Below, piece by piece: positions 25,868 to 32,254 of a stretch of 32,254 nt of DNA. The notes under the pieces are model-generated. The model saw only the letters and a list, made by a program, of their open reading frames with translations, was not told where the DNA came from and searched no databases. How positions within the stretch are numbered: the stretch's first letter is position 1; the number at the start of each line of letters is the position of its first letter. Made by a program: the position numbers and the translations under genes. Origin of the DNA: Allobosea sp. ASV33 (GTDB taxonomy: Bacteria; Pseudomonadota; Alphaproteobacteria; Rhizobiales; Beijerinckiaceae); NCBI RefSeq assembly GCF_016428755.1, contig NZ_JAELTI010000064.1, positions 1 through 32,254 of the forward strand, in the 5' to 3' direction.

Positions 25868-26710
25868 ATGAAGCTGATCACCTGGAACATCCAGTGGGCC
25901 CGCGGCGTCGACGACAAGGTCGATCCGCGCCGCATCATCGATCATGCCCGGCAGATGGCCGATTTCGACGTGCTCTGCCTGCAGGAGGTCGCGGCCAATT
26001 TCCCCGACCTCGACGGCAATGACCGCACCGACCAGTTCGCGCTGTTCAGCGAATTGCTACCTGGCTTCAACGCAATCGAGGCGATCGGTGTCGATATCCC
26101 GGATAGCGAAGGAGGCCGCAAGCGCTTCGGCAACCTGATCCTGTCGCGATTGCCTGTGGCGCAGGCCTTGCGCCATGTCCTGCCCTGGGAAGCGGCTGAG
26201 ACACGCAACATGCCGCGCGTGCTGGTCGAGGCGATGATCGAGACGCCCTTCGGCCCGATCCGGGTGATGACGACCCATCTGGAATATTCGTCGCCCGTGC
26301 TGCGTTCGGCCCAGGTCGAGGGCATCCGGCAGATCCACCGTATGGCGGCCGCGCGACAGGCGACGCCGCGCCAGCCCGGCCCACACACCTATGCGCCGAC
26401 GCCGAACGCGGCGAGCGCGATCCTCACCGGCGATTTCAACATGCGCCCGGACGATGCCGGTATGGCGCAACTGCTCGCGCCGTTCGCTGGCGACGTGCCG
26501 CCGCTGGTCGATCTCTGGCCGGTCTTGAAGGGCACCGAGCCGCATCCGCCCTCCGCCTTCATCTGCGACCAGACCTACGGCCCGCCGGGCTGCCTCGACT
26601 ATGTGCTGGCGACGCCGGATCTCGCCGAGCGGGCGCGCTCGATCATCTACGACATCGAGACGCGCGCCTCGGACCACCAACCGATCCTCGTCGAGTTCGA
26701 TCTCGGATGA
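25868..26710 (+). CDS. Endonuclease/exonuclease/phosphatase-fold hydrolase
   Basis: This 280-residue metal-dependent hydrolase is of the EEP superfamily (exonuclease III, sphingomyelinase, inositol polyphosphate 5-phosphatase). Motifs in order: ITWNIQWARG (N7), VLCLQEV with the metal ligand E40, GNLILSRLPV, MTTHLEYSS, ILTGDFNMRPDD and the C-terminal SDHQPILVEF (D269, H270). There is no signal peptide, so it acts in the cytoplasm. It lies 14 bp after the permease with a GGAACGG site, and overlaps the IMPase gene by ATGA. In this setting it more likely splits an imported phosphodiester than DNA. That is inference; EEP enzymes have very varied substrates. Confidence 0.88.
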   Translation: MKLITWNIQWARGVDDKVDPRRIIDHARQMADFDVLCLQEVAANFPDLDGNDRTDQFALFSELLPGFNAIEAIGVDIPDSEGGRKRFGNLILSRLPVAQALRHVLPWEAAETRNMPRVLVEAMIETPFGPIRVMTTHLEYSSPVLRSAQVEGIRQIHRMAAARQATPRQPGPHTYAPTPNAASAILTGDFNMRPDDAGMAQLLAPFAGDVPPLVDLWPVLKGTEPHPPSAFICDQTYGPPGCLDYVLATPDLAERARSIIYDIETRASDHQPILVEFDLG

Positions 26711-27531
26711 TCTTTACCCGGCAGGACCACGAGCGGCTCGACGCCATCCTGCGCGAGGCCGCCCGCAGCGAGGTGATGCCGCGTTTCCGCCGGTTGGCGG
26801 CCGGCGATATCCGCGCCAAGCAGAACCCGGTCGATGTCGTCACGGAGGCAGACGAGGCGGCCGAACGCTTCATCTGCGACGAGCTGGCCAAGGCTTTTCC
26901 GGGCGCCGTGCTGATCGGCGAGGAGGCCGTGGCGCAAGACCCGTCCCTGCTCTCGAAGCTGGAGCAAGCCGAGCTCGCCTTCGTCATCGACCCGATCGAC
27001 GGCACGCTGAACTATGCCAGCGACCTCCCGCTCTTCGCCGTGATGGCCGCAGTCGTCGTCCAGGGCGAGATCGTCGCCGCCGTGATCCATGATCCGACGG
27101 CCGATGACAGCGCTATGGCGCTGCGCGGCGAAGGCGCATGGCTGAGCCATGAGAACGGCACGAGCCGTGATTTGCGCGTCGCGCCGGCCGTCGCGACGCG
27201 GCAAATGAACGGCATGGCGAGCTGGCAATATTTTCCGGAGCCGCTGCGCAGCACGCTTCCCGGCCGCTTCCCAGCCTTCCTCGAAGTCGGCTCGCTGCGT
27301 TGCTGCGGGCAGGAATACCGGCTGGCGGCGGCAGGACGCCTGCAATTCCTGCTCTATGGCGTGCTCAACCCCTGGGACCATGCGCCGGGCGTGCTGCTCT
27401 ACGGCGAGGCCGGCGGCCATGCGCGCCTGCTCGACGGCCGGCCCTATTCGCCGACCGAGCGCCCGGCCGGCCTGCTCTGCGCGCCCAACGAGGCGAGCTG
27501 GCAGGAGATCAGGTCAATCCTGCTGGATTGA
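26707..27531 (+). CDS. Inositol-monophosphatase-family phosphatase
   Basis: This 274-residue Mg-dependent lithium-sensitive-type phosphatase shows DVVTEADEAAERFI at about 43-56, metal ligand in IGEEAV (E72/E73), DPIDGTLNYASDLP from D95 with D98, and the C-terminal metal motif WDHAPGVLLYGEAGG (W223, D224; canonical WDxAAG). DPIDGTLNY for the usual DPIDGTTNF is a mild variant. Family members remove phosphate from inositol-1-phosphate, PAP, histidinol phosphate or sugar phosphates. Translational coupling to the EEP gene suggests consecutive steps: diester to monoester, then monoester to alcohol plus phosphate. Substrate assignment is inference. Confidence 0.9.
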   Translation: MIFTRQDHERLDAILREAARSEVMPRFRRLAAGDIRAKQNPVDVVTEADEAAERFICDELAKAFPGAVLIGEEAVAQDPSLLSKLEQAELAFVIDPIDGTLNYASDLPLFAVMAAVVVQGEIVAAVIHDPTADDSAMALRGEGAWLSHENGTSRDLRVAPAVATRQMNGMASWQYFPEPLRSTLPGRFPAFLEVGSLRCCGQEYRLAAAGRLQFLLYGVLNPWDHAPGVLLYGEAGGHARLLDGRPYSPTERPAGLLCAPNEASWQEIRSILLD

Positions 27532-27566
27532 GCGGCGCCAAGCCTCGGCTCCGAAACAACCTCGAC

Positions 27567-27675
27567 GTCATCCCGGACAAGCGACGCAGTCGCGCCGATC
27601 CGGGATCCATGCCAGAGCATTCCCGGCAGGGATCAGGCATGGATCCCGGGTCTCCCTTCGGTCGCCCGGATTGAC
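27567..27675. repeat. Palindromic intergenic repeat, copy C
   Basis: This element of about 109 bp starts GTCATCCCGGACAAGCG and contains GCGCCGATCCGGGATCCATG. After a GCC...AGGCATGGATCCCGGG middle it ends near CGCCCGGATTGAC. It shares its left half with copy B (inverted) and both halves with copy A. It fills the gap between the convergent IMPase and ftsK genes and may act as a bidirectional transcript end. Confidence 0.75.
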
Positions 27676-27696
27676 CGCCCTTTCGCCAGAAGGCGC

Positions 27697-30288
27697 TCAG
27701 TCCTCGTCGTCGCGCTGACGCGGACCTTCTCCGAGGATCTCGCGTTTGCCTGCATGGTTTGCGGGCCCGACGATGCCCTCATTCTCCATGCGCTCCATGA
27801 TGGATGCGGCGCGGTTGTAGCCGATCTGGAGGCGGCGCTGGATATAGGAGGTCGAGGCCTTCTTGTCGCGCAGCACGACAGCGACCGCCTGCTCGTAGGG
27901 ATCGTCCGAGTCGGTCGAGCCCATGCCGGTCTTGTCGAAGACGGCGCCGTCCTCGTCCTCGCCCGCTTCCTCCTCCTCGGAGGTGACGGCGTCGAGATAT
28001 TGCGGGCGGCCTTGCGTCTTGAGATGGGCGACGACCTTCTCAACCTCGTTGTCCGAGACGAAGGGTCCGTGGACGCGGGTGATGCGCCCGCCGCCGGCCA
28101 TGTAGAGCATGTCGCCCTGGCCCAGAAGCTGCTCGGCGCCCATCTCGCCCAGGATCGTGCGCGAGTCGATCTTGCTGGTGACCTGGAAAGAGATGCGGGT
28201 CGGGAAGTTCGCCTTGATCGTGCCGGTGATGACGTCGACCGAGGGGCGCTGCGTGGCGAGCACGACATGGATGCCGGCGGCACGCGCCATCTGGGCGAGG
28301 CGCTGGATCGTGCCCTCGATCTCCTTGCCGGCGACCATCATCAGGTCGGCCATCTCGTCGACGATGACGACGATATAGGGCAGAGGCTCGAGGTCCATGA
28401 CCTCCTCCTCATAGATCGCCTCGCCCGAATGCTTGTCGAAGCCGGTCTGGACGGTCCGCGTGATGACCTCGCCGGCGGCCTTGGCCTCGCCGACCCTGGC
28501 ATTGAAGCCATCGATGTTGCGCACCGAGAGCTTCGACATCTTCTTGTAGCGCTCCTCCATCTCGCGCACCGCCCATTTCAGGGCGACGACCGCCTTCTTG
28601 GGATCGGTGACGACGGGGGTGAGCAGATGCGGGATGCCGTCATAGACCGAGAGCTCCAGCATCTTGGGATCGACCATGATCAGGCGGCACTCTTCGGGCT
28701 TCAGCCGGTAGAGGATCGACAGGATCATGGTGTTGATCGCCACCGACTTGCCCGAGCCGGTGGTGCCCGCCACGAGCAGGTGCGGCATGCGGGCGAGATC
28801 GGCGATCACCGGCTCGCCGCCGATGGTCTTGCCGAGGCAGAGCGCGAGCTTGTGCTTGGTCGATTCGAAATCCTGGCTCGCCAGAAGCTCGCGCAGGAAG
28901 ACGGTCTCGCGGCGGGCGTTGGGCAACTCGATGCCGATCGCGTTCTTGCCCTGCACCACGGCCACACGCGCCGACACCGCGCTCATCGAACGCGCGATGT
29001 CGTCGGCAAGGGAGATGACGCGGGAACTCTTGATACCGGGGGCGGGCTCCAGCTCGTACAAGGTGACGACCGGACCGGGGCAGGCCTGGACGATCTCGCC
29101 GCGGATGTTGAAATCCTCCAGCACGCCCTCGAGAAGACCGGCGTTCTGCTGGAGCATCTCGACCGGCATGGTCTCCGCCTGCTCCTGCGGCGGCTCGGCC
29201 AGGAACTCGATCGGCGGGAGCTGAAAGCCGGCATCCTGCACGACGGGCAGTTCGACGAGGCGGAGCTTGGCCCGGAACGGGGTGACCTTGGCCGACTCGG
29301 TCGCGACCGGCTCCGGACGAACGGGTTCGGGCTGAGCGGGGGCGGGCTGGGCCGACGCGGGCTGGACCTGCTTGGGCTGAACCGGCTTGGGCTCGACCAG
29401 AGGCCGCGTGCTGCGCGCCAGCGGCACGCCGGGTTTCGCCGTGACCATGGGCTCGGCCGGAATCGGAAGCTCATCCTCGACCACGGGCGCCTGTGTGACC
29501 GGCATCGACCAGGACGGCGTCGCGATCTGGAAGCTGACCTGATAGCTCTGCCCCCAGCCGAAACCGGACCAGGAGCGCGCGACGACCGGGGCTGCGAGCG
29601 CGATCGGCGTAGTTTCGCGCATCGCGACCGGCGGCTCTTCAAAAGCGACGGCCGGAGCATAGGCCATCGCGTCCGCGATCATCGACGGCGCGGCGGGAGC
29701 GAACGCGAAATCCGCGTCATCGCGCTCGGCCTCGGGCACGCATTCCCAGAAGGCGTGATCCGAGATGAAGTCGAGCGGCGTCGCGACGTCCTGTTCCGGG
29801 TAGCCGGCGACCTCTGCGGGAGGTCCGAAACCGGTCTCGATGGGCTGCATCTCATCGACGAAAGCGTTCTCGTCCGCGTCGTATGTCAGCTCGACATCGA
29901 CCGCCTCGTCCATTGCGGGTTCTGGCACCGGCTCGCTGCCGGGCGCGCCCCAGACCTGCCGGATCAGGTGATCCGGCGTGCGCCAGAAGCGGACGCGGCT
30001 CTCGCCCGGTGCGGGCGCGTTCGGGGACAAGCTGATGTCGAATCGTGGCCCGAGGACCGGCGAGGCGGAGAGCTCCCGTTCGGCCTGCGCCAGCTTGCGC
30101 TGCGCGTCGCCCGAACGCGACGGGCGGACATAGGTCGGCCAGGAGCTGGTCGGCGCCGACTCGCTGCGAAGCGGTTCCGCGGCAGAGGTTTCCGGGGTTG
30201 CAGGCAGTGCGGTCTGCTGTGGTTGAACGAGGGGATTATCCTCGGAAACGACGGCGTTCGCGCGGCGGAGACGATCCAGTTTTTGCAT
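27697..30288 (-). CDS. ftsK: FtsK/SpoIIIE-type DNA translocase without membrane domain
   Basis: This 863-residue hexameric DNA pump acts in chromosome segregation. Residues 1 to about 360 are low-complexity and acidic, with a proline/glutamine run at about 297-330 (repeats such as [15 protein letters not shown]), and have no hydrophobic helices. Then follow the alpha domain ([29 protein letters not shown]), the beta motor with Walker [14 protein letters not shown] (K514) and Walker [13 protein letters not shown] (D644, E645), [25 protein letters not shown], and the C-terminal gamma domain ([45 protein letters not shown]) that reads KOPS sites. An in-frame TAG lies six codons before the ATG, so a longer membrane-bearing form is not encoded here. 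The standard FtsK has four membrane helices; a second copy elsewhere is likely. Confidence 0.93.
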   Translation of the reverse strand: MQKLDRLRRANAVVSEDNPLVQPQQTALPATPETSAAEPLRSESAPTSSWPTYVRPSRSGDAQRKLAQAERELSASPVLGPRFDISLSPNAPAPGESRVRFWRTPDHLIRQVWGAPGSEPVPEPAMDEAVDVELTYDADENAFVDEMQPIETGFGPPAEVAGYPEQDVATPLDFISDHAFWECVPEAERDDADFAFAPAAPSMIADAMAYAPAVAFEEPPVAMRETTPIALAAPVVARSWSGFGWGQSYQVSFQIATPSWSMPVTQAPVVEDELPIPAEPMVTAKPGVPLARSTRPLVEPKPVQPKQVQPASAQPAPAQPEPVRPEPVATESAKVTPFRAKLRLVELPVVQDAGFQLPPIEFLAEPPQEQAETMPVEMLQQNAGLLEGVLEDFNIRGEIVQACPGPVVTLYELEPAPGIKSSRVISLADDIARSMSAVSARVAVVQGKNAIGIELPNARRETVFLRELLASQDFESTKHKLALCLGKTIGGEPVIADLARMPHLLVAGTTGSGKSVAINTMILSILYRLKPEECRLIMVDPKMLELSVYDGIPHLLTPVVTDPKKAVVALKWAVREMEERYKKMSKLSVRNIDGFNARVGEAKAAGEVITRTVQTGFDKHSGEAIYEEEVMDLEPLPYIVVIVDEMADLMMVAGKEIEGTIQRLAQMARAAGIHVVLATQRPSVDVITGTIKANFPTRISFQVTSKIDSRTILGEMGAEQLLGQGDMLYMAGGGRITRVHGPFVSDNEVEKVVAHLKTQGRPQYLDAVTSEEEEAGEDEDGAVFDKTGMGSTDSDDPYEQAVAVVLRDKKASTSYIQRRLQIGYNRAASIMERMENEGIVGPANHAGKREILGEGPRQRDDED

Positions 30289-30349
30289 GGGCTTAGGCGA
30301 ACACTACGCTTCGTTAACCTGAGACCCAGTCCTAGCCCGGCAGGGTTAA

Positions 30350-30369
30350 GAGACCGTTCCGGCAGTCTC
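30350..30369 (-). terminator. Weak hairpin between ccoS and ftsK
   Basis: On the minus strand GAGAC and GTCTC close a stem of about 7 bp (with one G-T pair) around a short loop, followed only by TTAACCC. It lies 45 bases after the ccoS stop. It is a weak candidate for the end of the fix/cco transcript. Confidence 0.3.
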
Positions 30370-30413
30370 CTTTTCGGTGTCCGAAGCTGGCGCGCTCGAC
30401 CCAGCCGCAAGCG

Positions 30414-30587
30414 TCAGCGCGGCTGCTTTTCCACGGGCGATGCGGCAGCATCGTCGTCCTGGAGCACGCGCCAGGCGGCGCCTTCGAGATCGGCGAACTG
30501 GCCTGATCGCATGCACCAGAAGAAGGCGCCCAGGCCCAGCAGGCCGAGCCCGAGCGCAAGGGGAAACAGGATGACGATGATGTTCAT
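30414..30587 (-). CDS. ccoS: Cytochrome cbb3 oxidase maturation protein CcoS (FixS)
   Basis: This small membrane protein of 57 residues is needed for cofactor insertion into cbb3-type cytochrome oxidase. The sequence MNIIVILFPLALGLGLLGLGAFFWCMRSGQFADLEGAAWRVLQDDD matches the family: one N-terminal helix, W-x-x-x-SGQFxDLEGxAxRxLxDD. The C-terminal tail (AAASPVEKQPR) is hydrophilic and cytoplasmic. Its start overlaps the ccoI stop (ATGA), the standard fixI-fixS arrangement. Confidence 0.93.
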   Translation of the reverse strand: MNIIVILFPLALGLGLLGLGAFFWCMRSGQFADLEGAAWRVLQDDDAAASPVEKQPR

Positions 30588-32254
30588 GCGCCGGCCTCCG
30601 ACGGCGCCTTGCGGCCGCGCGCGCGCAGGGCATTGAGGGTCACGACCAGGGACGAGCCCGACATGGCGACGGCGGCGACCAGCGGCGTCGCCAACCCGGC
30701 GATGGCGATCGGCACCGCGACCGCGTTGTAGAGCACGGCGAACCACAGGTTCTGCAGCATCAACCCGCGCGCCTTCCGTGCGATATCCAGCGCGGCCGAG
30801 ACGGGCGCGAGGCTGTCGCTGAGGAAGACGATGTCGGCTGCCGCCTGCGCCAGATGGGTGGCGCTGACCGGCGAGAGCGAGACATGCGCGCCCGCGAGCG
30901 CCGGCGCATCGTTCAACCCATCGCCGACCATCAGGACCTTCCGGCCGTTGGCCGCCATGGCGTCGAGCAGGTTCAGCTTGTCGGCGGGCAGCAGCCCGGC
31001 CTCCACATGCGCGATGCCGAGCGCGGCGGCGATCGGCGCGACGGCTTCCGACCGGTCGCCGGAGAGGATCGCGATCTCCAGCCCCGCCGCACGCAGGGCG
31101 TCGATCGTCGCCCGCGCATCCGGCCGCAGGCTCTGCCCGAGCGCCAGAACGGTGCGATAGGTGCCGTGACGATATGCGATCAGCGAGGTGCCCGGATGTT
31201 GTGCCTTCACCGGCGCGGCTTCCGCCTCGGCATCGCAGAAGGCGAGGCTGCCGAGGCGCTGCTCGCCGTCCCCCTCTCCGGCCGACAGGCCGTGCCCGCG
31301 CTCCTCATGGATATCCGTTCGCGGAGAGGTGGCGCCGAGGGCGCGGGCCAGAGCCTGCGCCAGCGGGTGGGTGCTGGATGCTGCGAGCGCTCCGATCTCG
31401 GCTCGCCGTTCGGCCGGCAACGCCTCGGGATTGAGGATCTCGGGCTCTGGCAGGGTCAGCGTTCCCGTCTTGTCGAAGACGGCGATATCTGCCTCGGCGA
31501 GACGCTCCAGCGCATCGCCCTCCTTGAGCATGATCTTGCGCTTGAACAAGGCGGAGGCCGCGACGACCTGCACGGCGGGGATCGCAAGGCCGAGCGCGCA
31601 GGGGCAGGTGATGATGAGGACCGTCACCGCGATCATCAGCGCCTCGGGCCAGCTCAGCCCACAGGCGAGCCAGCCAAGGAAGGTCGCCGCCGCCAGCGTA
31701 TGGACCACCGGCGCGTAGAGCCGCGCCGCGCGGTCCGAGAGGCGGACATAACGCGAGCGGCTGCCGACGGCCTCACTCATCAGCCGGTCGATCTCGTCGA
31801 GCAGCGTGCCTTGGCCGGCGGCTTCGACGCGGATGGTCAAGGCGCCCGTCAGGTTGAGCGTGCCGGCATGGACGCGCTCGCCTGCGCCGATCGCGGCAGG
31901 CGCGGTTTCGCCGGTGACGAGGCTTTGGTCGAGCTCGGAATGGCCGGTCTCGACGATGCCGTCGACCGAGACGCGCTCGCCCGGGCGGGCTAGGACGCGG
32001 TCGCCGGGCGCGATCGCCGCGATCGGCGTGACCGTCCAGCTTCCGTCGTCGGAGAGCCTCGTCGCAGTCTCGGCCTTGAGGGCAGCGAGGTTGCCGGCGA
32101 GGTCGCGGGTGCGGCGGCGCATGAGCTGGTCGAGATAGCGCCCGATCAGCAGGAAGAAGAGCAGCATCACAACGCCGTCGAAATAAGCGTGGCGGCCGTG
32201 GGTCCAGGTCTCGGCGACGGACATGGCGAGCGCCAGCACGACGCCGATGGTGAT
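30584..32254 (-). CDS. ccoI: Copper-transporting P1B-type ATPase CcoI (FixI), partial
   Basis: This is the membrane ATPase that supplies copper for assembly of cbb3 cytochrome oxidase. The last 556 residues are visible; the frame is open to the right edge, and the N-terminal metal-binding domain and first helices are outside (full proteins are about 730-760 residues). Motifs in order: actuator loop LVTGETAPA, the metal-site ITCPCALGLAIPA, phosphorylation site FDKTGTLTLPEPE, the STHPLAQALA histidine-proline pair, ILSGDRSE, and VGDGLNDAPALA, then two terminal helices ending NALRARGRK. The CPC motif identifies a Cu-class pump. The stop overlaps ccoS. With ccoS downstream, FixI is a better name than CopA; the rest of a fix cluster is expected to the right. 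Confidence 0.93.
   Translation of the reverse strand: MTIGVVLALAMSVAETWTHGRHAYFDGVVMLLFFLLIGRYLDQLMRRRTRDLAGNLAALKAETATRLSDDGSWTVTPIAAIAPGDRVLARPGERVSVDGIVETGHSELDQSLVTGETAPAAIGAGERVHAGTLNLTGALTIRVEAAGQGTLLDEIDRLMSEAVGSRSRYVRLSDRAARLYAPVVHTLAAATFLGWLACGLSWPEALMIAVTVLIITCPCALGLAIPAVQVVAASALFKRKIMLKEGDALERLAEADIAVFDKTGTLTLPEPEILNPEALPAERRAEIGALAASSTHPLAQALARALGATSPRTDIHEERGHGLSAGEGDGEQRLGSLAFCDAEAEAAPVKAQHPGTSLIAYRHGTYRTVLALGQSLRPDARATIDALRAAGLEIAILSGDRSEAVAPIAAALGIAHVEAGLLPADKLNLLDAMAANGRKVLMVGDGLNDAPALAGAHVSLSPVSATHLAQAAADIVFLSDSLAPVSAALDIARKARGLMLQNLWFAVLYNAVAVPIAIAGLATPLVAAVAMSGSSLVVTLNALRARGRKAPSEAGA

Noticed and set aside
27567..27675. Possible CRISPR-like or IS-terminal repeat
   Set aside because: There are no evenly spaced direct repeats, no cas genes and no transposase; the three related elements are scattered over 7.6 kb in different orientations, which fits an intergenic palindromic repeat.
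27754..30636. A 960-residue open frame on the plus strand
   Set aside because: It is the antisense shadow of ftsK and ccoS, full of histidine/arginine/aspartate low-complexity text and no family motifs.

Overview
The window is GC-rich, densely coded alphaproteobacterial chromosome. The families present (Bug/Tct transport, the FixI/FixS cytochrome cbb3 assembly pair, long ATGA-coupled ABC transporter operons, an FtsK with a proline/glutamine-rich linker) fit a Hyphomicrobiales member of the Bosea type. That genus is a guess from gene style only; no rRNA or tRNA is present to settle it. I saw no phage genes, insertion sequence or CRISPR array.

Left part (1-7163). A minus-strand operon reads prpD-prpB-tctC-tctB-tctA, with tctA running off the left edge. 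It pairs two methylcitrate-cycle enzymes with a complete tripartite tricarboxylate transporter, so a tricarboxylate such as 2-methylcitrate is probably imported and split to pyruvate and succinate. Two copies of a TATTGTCGACAATA-type palindrome lie upstream of prpD. Next come a short-chain dehydrogenase-like protein lacking the YxxxK catalytic pair (minus) and a divergent M20 amidohydrolase (plus).

Middle-left (7322-10935). A TPR/winged-helix regulator and a small beta-propeller protein (minus) face a DUF899-DUF2182 pair (plus). The spacer between them carries a 23-bp dyad.

Centre (11066-19975). Nine plus-strand genes are packed stop-to-start: two AhpD/CMD-fold proteins, a LysR regulator, an FMO-like flavoprotein, and a complete oligopeptide-type ABC importer (two permeases, two ATPases, binding protein). 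This is the best candidate for an undescribed import-and-oxidise pathway. A BAAT-type acyl-CoA hydrolase follows.

Right-centre (21724-27531). A Ugp/CUT1-type ABC importer (ATPase, Tat-exported binding protein, two permeases) is followed, with coupling, by an endonuclease/exonuclease/phosphatase-fold enzyme and an inositol-monophosphatase-fold enzyme. This suggests uptake and two-step dephosphorylation of a phosphodiester.

Right end (27697-32254, minus). An FtsK-type translocase without membrane segments is preceded by ccoS (fixS) and the C-terminal three quarters of ccoI (fixI); the rest of a fixNOQP-GHIS region probably lies beyond the right edge. Three copies of a palindromic repeat built on GTCATCCCGG...GATCCGGGAT sit in gene-free gaps at about 20.0, 21.5 and 27.6 kb.
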